A stretch of 29,432 bases of DNA from Candidatus Dadabacteria bacterium (GTDB lineage Bacteria > Desulfobacterota_D > UBA1144 > Nemesobacterales > UBA2774), in NCBI GenBank assembly GCA_020027805.1, contig JAHKKQ010000004.1, positions 1-29,432 of the forward strand, read 5' to 3'. Position 1 is the stretch's first letter; every line of letters starts with the position of its first letter. Positions 7,820 to 14,687 of this stretch are shown here, one piece after another. The translations under genes were made by a program, and so were the position numbers. The notes below the pieces were generated by a model. It had not been told where the DNA came from. It saw only the letters and a list, made by a program, of their open reading frames with translations, and made no database searches.

Positions 7820-8707
7820 TCACTGCTTATCGTTAATAACCGAGTTGATGTCTATGAACGGAATAGCCTCTCCCCCCGTGAACTTCGGGAGGGTGCCGTC
7901 CCACTTTTCCGACAGCCGGAGCTGTATCAGTTCGGGATTGTTTTTCAGCGCTTTCGCTTCCCTCTCTATAGCGTCAGCCTTCGCCCTCGAGCGGACTTCG
8001 ATATCGTACGCGGCGGCGTCCGCGGCGAGCTTTTGTTCCTGGTACCCGGCTTCCGCCTGTGTGACCCTCTTCGTCTTTTCGTTCTTGGCCTGAAGGGCCT
8101 CCTGCTCCGCCCTGACCTTGAGTTCTATAGCCTTGTTGAACTCGTCCGAGAATTCGAAATCGGTGATAGCGACGTTTGAGATCTTGAGGGCCGCCGGGAC
8201 GTTCTTGTCCTTTAAGGTCACGTCGATGAAGTTGTCTATGGCTTCCTGTATCTGGAGCTTGACCTCCGCCCTCTTCGTTACGAGCTGCTCGGCCGTGTAC
8301 TGAGCGGTTATCGCTTTCACGGATTCCTGGATCGCGGGCTCGATTACCGTCGCCGCAACCACCTCGCGGTTACCTATCTTCTGATATGTTTCCGGAGCCG
8401 AGGGACCCAAGAGCGAGTACTGCACGGTGACCTGAGTCTGTACTGTCTGTAAATCTTTAGACGCGGCCGCGGATTTCGACTGCGCCTTGTTGAGCCTTAC
8501 GTCGATCTGCTCGATCTTGTCGATGAACGGTTTCTTGAAATGGAAACCTTCCGAAAGCGGTACGGACTGTACGGCACCGAGCGTCCTTATGACGCCCACG
8601 TGGCCGCTTTCCACGACGACGAACGAGCTCGTGGCAAGAATTATTATCACGATTATCAATATCGGGTACAGGAAATTAAAATTTTGCAAACCCGGTCTTA
8701 TTGACAT
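7820..8707 (-). CDS. SPFH/prohibitin-like membrane protein
   Basis: A 295-residue band-7 (SPFH) family protein. Residues 12-32 are one transmembrane helix next to a short cytoplasmic N-terminus. Residues 33-190 form the SPFH domain (VESGHVGVIRTLGAV, FHFKKPFIDKIEQIDVR, ITDFEFSDEF). Residues 191-256 form a long Ala/Glu/Lys-rich helix typical of the coiled coil that drives ring assembly. The C-terminal LSEKWDGTLPKFTGG pattern occurs in bacterial prohibitin-type proteins. Such proteins form large membrane rings around proteases or other membrane complexes; the partner here is unknown and no FtsH or NfeD gene adjoins it, so I give no symbol. A GGGGGG ribosome binding site precedes the ATG. Confidence 0.88.
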   Translation of the reverse strand: MSIRPGLQNFNFLYPILIIVIIILATSSFVVVESGHVGVIRTLGAVQSVPLSEGFHFKKPFIDKIEQIDVRLNKAQSKSAAASKDLQTVQTQVTVQYSLLGPSAPETYQKIGNREVVAATVIEPAIQESVKAITAQYTAEQLVTKRAEVKLQIQEAIDNFIDVTLKDKNVPAALKISNVAITDFEFSDEFNKAIELKVRAEQEALQAKNEKTKRVTQAEAGYQEQKLAADAAAYDIEVRSRAKADAIEREAKALKNNPELIQLRLSEKWDGTLPKFTGGEAIPFIDINSVINDKQ

Positions 8708-8745
8708 TACGAAACCCCCCTTTGCTTCTTTGCTATGAGCTTAAT

Positions 8746-8751
8746 ATTATA
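8746..8751 (-). promoter_or_regulatory. Possible -10 element for the SPFH gene
   Basis: TATAAT on the minus strand lies about 40 nt before the ATG at 8707, in the 87-bp gap after recJ. No convincing -35 hexamer is seen 16-18 bp upstream, so independent transcription is only suggested. Confidence 0.3.
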
Positions 8752-8794
8752 GCTGGAAATAGCTTACATTATGAGCGGGATATTGCATGACGGG

Positions 8795-10489
8795 CTACCA
8801 GCTTCCGTCTAGCACCCTGAGCCTTATATCTTTTTTACCGTTCCACTTGTTGAACTCCGGCGTGAAAGCGAGATCGATTCTGTCCGGCAGCTCCGTGACT
8901 CCCCCGGCGTTGAACCATATCGCATCGAGGGACTTCGTCCCCTGTTTCAGCTTGAGGCCGAGATGCTTGTCTTTGAATATCCGCTGAGAGAGTACTTCGA
9001 CTGACCGGGCGATCAAGACGGGCTCCGGGTTCCCGATCCCGAAGGGCTCGAGCATGCCGAACTCGGTGAGGAGCGCGTCCGTGAGCTCCTGGAATTCCGC
9101 TTCGCCGTCTATATCGAGCCTGGGCACGTAGGCGTGCCCCGAACCCGAGATAGCCCTCTCGAACATCGCCCTGAACTCGTCTATCTTTTCCGCTTTGATG
9201 GAGAGGCCCGCCGCCTGCTCGTGCCCGCCGAACTGCTCGAACAGCTCTCTGCATTCCGAGAGCGCGCTGTATATATTTATTCCCTCGACGCTCCTTCCCG
9301 AGCCCTTCCCGATCCCGTTCCCGCCGATCGCGATGAGGATTGCGGGCTTCTCGTATCGCTCCACGATTCTCGAGGCCACGATTCCTATTATTCCCGGATG
9401 CCAGTCGGGTGATGCGAGCACTATAGATTTTGCGTCGAGGATCCCGGGCTCTGATTCGATTTGCCTCACGGCCTCGTCCAGAATCCCCCCCTCGATGTTC
9501 TGTCTTTCCGAATTCTCGCGGCTGAGCGCCTTCGCTATGTCCCTCGCGCTCCGGATATCGTCCGTGATAAAGAGCTCGACCGCCTTTCCCGCCGTGCTCA
9601 TCCTCCCGGAAGCGTTTATCCTCGGACCCAGCTTGAATCCGAGGTCGAACGTGTTTACCGCTCCCGTGATGCTGCTCGCTTCCTTGAGCGCGAGCAGTCC
9701 CGTCCTCTTCGGGTTCTCCATCCTCTTTATTCCTTCTTTCACGAATATGCGGTTCACGTCCATGAGCGGCGCGCAGTCGGCCACCGTCCCTAAAGCGACA
9801 AGGTCCAGGTAATCGGCCAGGTTCGGCTCCCCATTGCTGAAGAATCCGTCCTCCCTGAGCGCGCGTCTCAGCGCGACGGCCAGGTTGAACATCACTCCCA
9901 CGCCCGCTATGGTTTTCCCCGGGTATTTGCAGTCGGAGAGCTGGGGGTTCAGAATGGACACGGCGTCCGGGAGCTCCTCGGGAGGCTTGTGGTGGTCGGT
10001 CACTATGAAATCGGCCCCGAGCCTCTTCGCTTCCTCGACTTCTTTTACTGCGGTTATTCCGCAGTCGCCCGAGATGAAGAGTGTCACCCCTCCTTCGGCC
10101 AGCCTTTTCACCGCCTCGATATTTACGCCGTACCCTTCCTTCATCCTGTCCGGATTGTAGAAGATCACGTCCGCTCCGAGGCCCTTGAGGAAGGTGTAGA
10201 ATAACGCGGTGGAGGTTACACCGTCCACGTCGTAGTCGCCGTAAATGGCGATCTTTTCCTTTTTCTCTATCGCTCTCTTGATTCTTTCAACGGCCTTGTC
10301 CATCCCCTTCATGAGATAAGGCGACGGGAGGTCGAAGAGCGTGCTGTTTAAGAACAGGTTCGCCTCGGCCTCGTTTCCGATCCCCCTGTTGATGAGGAGC
10401 TGGGCCGTGAGGGGCGATATGCCGAGGTTTTTCGAAATCCTCTCTCTCAGCTTCGGGTTTTCTTTTTTGATTGTCCAGTTTTTCTTCAT
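8795..10489 (-). CDS. recJ: Single-stranded-DNA-specific 5'-3' exonuclease RecJ
   Basis: DHH-family nuclease acting in recombination, mismatch and base-excision repair. The 564 residues fit the usual 550-580. Metal-binding motifs are in order: DYDVDG (85-90), GDCGIT (141-146), TDHH with Asp165-His166-His167, and VALGTVADCAPL. These are followed by the DHHA1 domain with SPDWHPGIIGIVASRI and GSGRSVEG and FGGHEQAAG. The C-terminal part carries the OB-like domain (IFKDKHLGLKLKQG). The ATG at 10489 has no clear ribosome binding site. It lies about 100 bp downstream of aroQ, in the same orientation. It ends with TAG. Confidence 0.96.
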   Translation of the reverse strand: MKKNWTIKKENPKLRERISKNLGISPLTAQLLINRGIGNEAEANLFLNSTLFDLPSPYLMKGMDKAVERIKRAIEKKEKIAIYGDYDVDGVTSTALFYTFLKGLGADVIFYNPDRMKEGYGVNIEAVKRLAEGGVTLFISGDCGITAVKEVEEAKRLGADFIVTDHHKPPEELPDAVSILNPQLSDCKYPGKTIAGVGVMFNLAVALRRALREDGFFSNGEPNLADYLDLVALGTVADCAPLMDVNRIFVKEGIKRMENPKRTGLLALKEASSITGAVNTFDLGFKLGPRINASGRMSTAGKAVELFITDDIRSARDIAKALSRENSERQNIEGGILDEAVRQIESEPGILDAKSIVLASPDWHPGIIGIVASRIVERYEKPAILIAIGGNGIGKGSGRSVEGINIYSALSECRELFEQFGGHEQAAGLSIKAEKIDEFRAMFERAISGSGHAYVPRLDIDGEAEFQELTDALLTEFGMLEPFGIGNPEPVLIARSVEVLSQRIFKDKHLGLKLKQGTKSLDAIWFNAGGVTELPDRIDLAFTPEFNKWNGKKDIRLRVLDGSW

Positions 10490-10588
10490 GGGAGCTGGGA
10501 TATATGCCGTGCGATATATTATATCCGGGCGTAGAGCCGAGCCTCGCGGCCCGCAGGCTGTCTGTGAGTTTGTTCTATACGCGCGGGC

Positions 10589-11035
10589 TCACTGCGAATC
10601 GCGGCCCCTCAGGTAGTTCACGAGTCCGTTCAGGCCGAGAATATAGCTGTCCGATCCGAACCCGGATATGACCCCGACAGAGACGCCCGAGATAAACGAC
10701 TTCTGTCTGAAGTCCTCCCTCTTGTAAATATTGGAGATGTGGACTTCGACCACGGGCAGCCCGGCCGAGAGTATTGCGTCCCTGATGGCGATGCTCGTGT
10801 GTGTATACGCCCCGGGGTTGATGAGGATTCCGTCCGATTTTTTCATCGCGTCCTGGATCCTGCTCACGATTTCCCCTTCCGAGTTCGACTGGAAGACTTC
10901 GGTCTTTACGTCTAGCCTCCTGGCCTCGTCCCTGAGGATCCTGTTTATTTCCTGGAGCGTGCCCGCGCCGTATATAGAAGGCTCCCGCTTGCCGAGCATG
11001 TTCAGATTCGGTCCGTGTATGATGAGTATCTTCAT
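10589..11035 (-). CDS. aroQ: 3-dehydroquinate dehydratase, type II
   Basis: Third step of the shikimate pathway: trans-dehydration of 3-dehydroquinate to 3-dehydroshikimate in a dodecameric cytoplasmic enzyme. The 148 residues are the normal size. Motifs are HGPNLNMLGKREPSIYG (7-23) with catalytic Arg17 and Tyr22, QSNSEGEIV (49-57), NPGAYTHTSIAIRDA (73-87), and EVHISN with catalytic His99. It starts 8 bp after the TPR gene stop, so they form an operon. The downstream gap to recJ (10490-10588) holds an imperfect GC-rich inverted repeat (AGCCT..AGGCT) without a T-tract. Confidence 0.96.
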   Translation of the reverse strand: MKILIIHGPNLNMLGKREPSIYGAGTLQEINRILRDEARRLDVKTEVFQSNSEGEIVSRIQDAMKKSDGILINPGAYTHTSIAIRDAILSAGLPVVEVHISNIYKREDFRQKSFISGVSVGVISGFGSDSYILGLNGLVNYLRGRDSQ

Positions 11036-11043
11036 CTATGCGT

Positions 11044-11769
11044 TCACTCTCCCCGAAGGAACCCGGCGCTTTTATTTACCAGGTACAGCCTCGACTGCGC
11101 GAGCTTCTTCCTGACGGCGTCGTTTCCGGGATCTTTCTCGAGCATCGCCTCCAGCACCCTGCAGGCCTTTTCATAGAGGCCCTGAGCGGTGTAGATGTCG
11201 GCGATCGTCTCCGTAAGCAGCTCCTTCTCGTATTTTACCACGCTCGATTCGAGCTCCTCGACGCTCTTCGATTCGAGCGCCGTCTTTATGCCCTCTTTCG
11301 CGAACTGAAATTCCTTCTCCTTTATCTTTGCCAGCGACAGCGAATCCTCGATCTCCCTGAGCTCGGACATTATCGACGCGTCGTGCGTATGGTATGCCGA
11401 TGCCGTTCTCAGGAGTTCCAGGGCCTTGCCGTAGGCTTCCTCGCTCTTGAGTATCTGCACCAGCATCTTGCATGCGGCGAGGTTGTCCGGAGCGAGCTCT
11501 ACGACGGTCCGGAATTCCCTCTTGGCCTGTTCGATGAGCCACCTGTCGTAGTAGATTTTCCCTAATAGAAACCTGCCCGTAACGCTCTTCTTATTATACT
11601 TCAAACCGTTTATCAATACATTAATGGCCTTGTCGATTTTTCCCTGCTTGTAGAGGACCTGTGCAAGGAAAATAAACGCTACGGACGAGGGGTCCTGCGT
11701 CAGGATTCTTGCGTACTTTTCCTCGAATTTGACCAGGTCCTCTTCGGTCGAGTAATTTTCTTCGGCCAT
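11044..11769 (-). CDS. Tetratricopeptide-repeat protein of unknown function
   Basis: A 241-residue soluble protein with no signal peptide or membrane segment. It consists of helical pairs with TPR spacing: around residues 29-60 (FLAQVLYKQGKIDKAINVL), 64-95 (GRFLLGKIYYDRWLIEQAKREF), 98-128 (NLAACKMLVQILK, YGKALELL) and 188-222 (IADIYTAQGLYEKACRVLEAMLEKDPGN), with a more irregular acidic/basic helix between 135 and 180. Such repeats mediate protein contacts; the partner is unknown. It is the first gene of a probable operon with aroQ and recJ, behind a good promoter. Confidence 0.82.
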   Translation of the reverse strand: MAEENYSTEEDLVKFEEKYARILTQDPSSVAFIFLAQVLYKQGKIDKAINVLINGLKYNKKSVTGRFLLGKIYYDRWLIEQAKREFRTVVELAPDNLAACKMLVQILKSEEAYGKALELLRTASAYHTHDASIMSELREIEDSLSLAKIKEKEFQFAKEGIKTALESKSVEELESSVVKYEKELLTETIADIYTAQGLYEKACRVLEAMLEKDPGNDAVRKKLAQSRLYLVNKSAGFLRGE

Positions 11770-11921
11770 GGTAATTTCGATATTACTTTATACCTGAAAT
11801 CGGAATCAAGAAAGTCTTCCACCGGAGTTAAAAGCTAAACGAACCGCGTGCATTGTCACTCTGTCCGGACTCGGCAAATCTAAATCATAACACAAGACAA
11901 TTAATTGAAATATAGTCCTTT

Positions 11922-11950
11922 ATCATAGTACGCGCACGGAGCTCCGTCAA
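11922..11950 (-). promoter_or_regulatory. Predicted sigma-70 promoter for the TPR-aroQ-recJ operon
   Basis: On the minus strand, TTGACG (11950..11945) is followed after exactly 17 bp by TATGAT (11927..11922). Transcription would start near 11915, leaving an unusually long leader of about 145 nt before the ATG at 11769. The leader is AT-rich and I see no known riboswitch motif in it. Confidence 0.55.
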
Positions 11951-11968
11951 TTTCGGATTCTGCGCCAA

Positions 11969-11994
11969 CCGGTAGAAGATTTGAAATCTTCCGG
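11969..11994. repeat. Palindrome downstream of murJ, possible transcription terminator
   Basis: GAAGATTTGAAATCTTC at 11975-11991 is a perfect 8+1+8 inverted repeat. It is extended outwards by CCGG on both sides, with a two-base TA bulge. It lies 12 bp after the murJ stop and upstream of the next promoter, a sensible place for a terminator, but no T-tract follows on either strand. It could instead be a protein-binding site. Confidence 0.35.
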
Positions 11995-12005
11995 GGGGAG
12001 CGGGG

Positions 12006-13586
12006 CTATTCAGTCTCCCTTCCCCCCGGCATTTTTCTCCTTATCAGGTTGAGGAGAAACCCCGCCTCCTCGATCTTCAAAATTCTCGTAAGAATAATAA
12101 ATAACGCGCCGGACGCGCAAATAGACAGGGCCAGCACTGCTATTTTTTTCACGGAGAAATCGGACCCCGTCCAGTCGGCGTAGGTCGAGATCGTCCAGGC
12201 CGCTCCCGCCATCACCCCGGAGACGACGATCATCTTGAGACAGAAGAGGAAAATCGTCCTCGCTTTGAGATCCCCCGTCCTCCTTTCGAGAAGGTATATG
12301 AGCGTCAGGAAGTTGAATACGGAAGACGCCGAGTTCGCGAGCGCGAGTCCGGTGTGCTCGAGCTTGAGCGTGAACCCGAGCACGAACCCCAGCGCGGCGT
12401 TCAGGAGGAATGCGAAAAACGCTACGACGACCGGCGTCTTCGTATCCTGCATCGCGTAGAATGCCGGGGCCGTAACCCTCAGCCCTCCTACCGCCCATAG
12501 CCCGAGGCAGTATCCGGATAGTGTCTGGGCGGTGGCGAGAGTCGCTTCGTAAGTGAATTCCCCCCTCTGGTAGAGGAGGTTGCATATCGGGATGCGGAGC
12601 GCTATAAGCCCGGCGAGCGCCGGGATAAGAATGAAGAGCAGGAGCTTGAGCGTGAACGAGTAGGTCTCGTGGAACTTATCGTAGTCCCCCCTGCTTATGT
12701 AGCTCGAAAGGCTCGGCAGGAGCACGGTCGCTATGGATACGGCGATTATCCCGAGGGGGAATTCGGTCAGCCTCTCCGCGAAATATAGATAGGATATCGT
12801 ACCCTCGGGCATGAATGACGCGTATTGGGAGCTAACTATGAGGTTAAGGTTATAAACCGCGAGTCCGAAGAGCTGGGGCACTAGGAGGAGCCCTATACGC
12901 TTGACCGCGGGGTTTCTCAGGTTCGCCGTGAAGCTGAACAGGAACCCGCTCGCCCGTAAGAACGGGATCTGTATCAGGAGCTGCAATACCCCGCCCAGGA
13001 TTACTCCCGCAGCGGCCGAGTATATCGGCAGTCCGAATTTATTAAAAAGGGCGAATATGGCAATTATCATGGATATGTTCAGGAGCACCGGAGAAAAAGC
13101 GGGGGCGAAAAAATGCCTGAGCGAGTTCAGCACTCCCATGGATAGCGCGGTGAGGGAAATGAAGAATATGTACGGGAACATTATCCTGTTGAGCGCGACC
13201 GAGAGTTCGAACGTCTCCCTGTCGAAGCCGTATGCGAAGAGCTTTACTATGTAGGGAGAGAAAATAACCCCGAGGATTGAAACGATTATCGTTATCGTGA
13301 AGAGGAGGCTGAAGACTATGTCCGAAACCTTCTTGGCTTCCTCCTTGTCCTTCTTCTCCAGCATCTCGGTGAAGATGGGAATGAAGGAGATCGTAAGGGA
13401 CCCCTCGGCGAAGAGCCTCCTCAGGAGGTTCGGTATCCTGAAAGCGATCCAGAATGCGTCCGTGAACGCGGTCGCCCCGAAGAAGTAGGCCATTACCATA
13501 TCCCGTATGTACCCGGTGATGCGGCTGAGGAGCGTGAGAAATCCTATTATTCCCGCTGAACGGGCTATTTCGTGTTTATCGCTCAT
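12006..13586 (-). CDS. murJ: Lipid II flippase MurJ (MviN)
   Basis: MOP-family transporter that flips lipid-linked peptidoglycan precursor across the inner membrane. The 526 residues contain about 14 hydrophobic segments. The N-terminal signature is complete: SRITGYIRDMVMAYFFGA (22-39), DAFWIAFRIPNLLRR and FAEGSLTISFIPIF. The central charged motifs are in place too, for example FAERLTEFPLGI and VAVSIATVLLP-type sequences near residues 267-290. It is transcribed 31 bp after the DUF4911-like gene and divergently from the dcw cluster, whose MraY and MurG make its substrate. It ends with TAG. Confidence 0.95.
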   Translation of the reverse strand: MSDKHEIARSAGIIGFLTLLSRITGYIRDMVMAYFFGATAFTDAFWIAFRIPNLLRRLFAEGSLTISFIPIFTEMLEKKDKEEAKKVSDIVFSLLFTITIIVSILGVIFSPYIVKLFAYGFDRETFELSVALNRIMFPYIFFISLTALSMGVLNSLRHFFAPAFSPVLLNISMIIAIFALFNKFGLPIYSAAAGVILGGVLQLLIQIPFLRASGFLFSFTANLRNPAVKRIGLLLVPQLFGLAVYNLNLIVSSQYASFMPEGTISYLYFAERLTEFPLGIIAVSIATVLLPSLSSYISRGDYDKFHETYSFTLKLLLFILIPALAGLIALRIPICNLLYQRGEFTYEATLATAQTLSGYCLGLWAVGGLRVTAPAFYAMQDTKTPVVVAFFAFLLNAALGFVLGFTLKLEHTGLALANSASSVFNFLTLIYLLERRTGDLKARTIFLFCLKMIVVSGVMAGAAWTISTYADWTGSDFSVKKIAVLALSICASGALFIILTRILKIEEAGFLLNLIRRKMPGGRETE

Positions 13587-13617
13587 ATCGGACGGGAACG
13601 GGGGCGGGTGCTGTAGA

Positions 13618-13839
13618 TCACTTCCCGGCTGGGCCCACCTCCTCGAACTCTATCTCTTTTCTTAATCTTTCCAGGATGTCACGGGTCTCCTGGAGGAGGT
13701 CGTCAGTAGTTATCACCTGAATGATCCCCGATCCCGGGTCATCAGTCCTTACCCATGCGATGTGCGAATAAGTGCCTATGATTGATTGGAAGTATACGCT
13801 TTCACTGTTATTTTTAAGCTTTATCGATATAGTGGGCAT
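13618..13839 (-). CDS. Small conserved protein, DUF4911-like
   Basis: A 73-residue protein without a signal peptide. Its pattern is an N-terminal beta strand (ISIKLKNNS), a helix reaching into SIIGTYSHIAWVRTDDPGSGIIQVIT, and a charged C-terminal helix (LLQETRDILERLRKEI). This resembles the small DUF4911 proteins I recall from deltaproteobacteria, in which a helix is followed by an AVVRT.D...G.V strand pair. The assignment is from memory of the pattern only. It directly precedes murJ with a 31-bp gap, so it is probably the first gene of that transcript. No function is known. Confidence 0.65.
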   Translation of the reverse strand: MPTISIKLKNNSESVYFQSIIGTYSHIAWVRTDDPGSGIIQVITTDDLLQETRDILERLRKEIEFEEVGPAGK

Positions 13840-14169
13840 AGAGCCGGCTTCGGTATTTTAAAGTAGAGATTATATACAACTTTATGCCCTTTTCCGATTC
13901 CTTCTCGCTAATATTCACGGATTAAATCGATGACGGAAATGACTTTAGTTATACAGTTGTGCGAAGTGGCATTATTGTATTTTTATGCCCCCGGAACTGA
14001 AGAATATTATATGTCGTGATTGTAATATGTTACAGGGCATTATTAAAGCAAGCACCTTACGATAAGCCTTAAACAGCCTTCTTTTCGAGCCAAGACGTAA
14101 GTTAATTACGTATGTTTTTATTTCAAACCCCCGATCAGACTAAAAAATTGAAAAATAACACAAACTTAC
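13840..14169. other. AT-rich divergent intergenic region upstream of the dcw cluster
   Basis: About 330 bp without a credible gene on either strand, much more AT-rich than its surroundings. It holds nested inverted repeats (ATGCCC 13985-13990 with GGGCAT 14035-14040, and ATATTA 14004-14009 with TAATAT 14023-14028), an ACGTAA-N5-TTACGT inverted repeat at 14095-14111, and an isolated AGTGGCAT at 13965-13972 identical to the MraZ box unit. No tRNA or riboswitch is recognisable. Confidence 0.6.
13869..13874 (-). promoter_or_regulatory. Possible -10 element for the DUF4911-murJ transcript
   Basis: A perfect TATAAT on the minus strand lies 30 bp before the ATG at 13839. The hexamer 17 bp upstream (TCGGAA) is a poor -35, so the call is tentative. 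Confidence 0.3.
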
Positions 14170-14181
14170 TTGACAAACTTA
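14160..14181. repeat. Direct repeat ACAAACTTA flanking the mraZ -35 box
   Basis: ACAAACTTA occurs at 14160-14168 and again at 14173-14181, a 13-bp period, with the -35 hexamer between and overlapping the second copy. It may be an operator for a further regulator or chance in AT-rich DNA. Confidence 0.35.
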
Positions 14182-14198
14182 ATATGCAGTTATATAGT
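14170..14198 (+). promoter_or_regulatory. Promoter of the dcw (mraZ) operon
   Basis: A perfect TTGACA at 14170-14175, a 17-bp spacer, then TATAGT at 14193-14198. Transcription would start near 14205, inside the MraZ repeat box and about 32 nt before the mraZ ATG. Confidence 0.65.
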
Positions 14199-14230
14199 GG
14201 TTGAGAGTGGCATAGAGTGGCATAAGATGG
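14196..14230 (+). promoter_or_regulatory. MraZ box: four 10-bp-spaced GTGG/ATGG repeats
   Basis: GTGG at 14197-14200, 14207-14210 and 14217-14220 and ATGG at 14227-14230 are spaced exactly one helical turn apart; the first three are AGTGG. MraZ is known to bind tandem G-rich repeats (TGGGN or AAAGTGG-type) with this period upstream of its own gene. The array overlaps the end of the -10 box and the predicted start site, so occupancy should block the promoter. I infer autorepression of the dcw operon. Confidence 0.7.
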
Positions 14231-14236
14231 TATGAT

Positions 14237-14683
14237 ATGTTCCGAGGACGATACGAACATACAATGACGGATAAAGGACGCGTGAGTATACCTGCGAAGT
14301 TTCGTGAGGTGTGCAGGGAAAAGTACGCGGACGAGACTCTGATCATTACGAATTTTGATAAATGCCTCGTGGCGTATCCCCTAAAGGAATGGAACGAGAT
14401 AGAAAAGAAAGTGTCCTCCCTCCCTCAGTTCAAGCAGGAGGTAATCTCGTTCCTCAGATACCTGATGGGAGGGGCCGTAGACTGCCCCCTCGACGGTCAG
14501 GGGAGGGTGCTTATACCCCAGCCGCTCAGGAGCCATGCCCGTATCGATAAGGAGCTTGTCATGATCGGCATGCTCACGAGGATCGAGATCTGGGCGAAGG
14601 AAGTGTGGGAGGAGGAAGAGCAGGGCCGCGCATACGAAGAATTCAAAAAAAGCAGGGAGATTCTTGCGGGACAAGGACTATAA
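14237..14683 (+). CDS. mraZ: Transcriptional regulator MraZ
   Basis: Ring-forming DNA-binding protein that regulates the dcw operon. The 148 residues contain the duplicated SpoVT/AbrB-like fold: MFRGRYEHTMTDKGRVSIPAKFRE at the N-terminus (residues 1-24, split here as FRGRYEHT and DKGRVSIPAKFR) and the second copy DGQGRVLIPQPLR near residues 88-100. Both copies keep the DxxGR motif. The ATG directly follows the repeat box; the ribosome binding site is weak. It is the first gene of the cluster and ends 5 bp before the preferred start of rsmH. Confidence 0.96.
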   Translation: MFRGRYEHTMTDKGRVSIPAKFREVCREKYADETLIITNFDKCLVAYPLKEWNEIEKKVSSLPQFKQEVISFLRYLMGGAVDCPLDGQGRVLIPQPLRSHARIDKELVMIGMLTRIEIWAKEVWEEEEQGRAYEEFKKSREILAGQGL

Positions 14684-14687
14684 GGAG

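Noticed and set aside
10490..10588. Terminator between aroQ and recJ
   Set aside because: An imperfect AGCCT..AGGCT inverted repeat is present but has mismatched inner bases and no T-tract; not enough to call.
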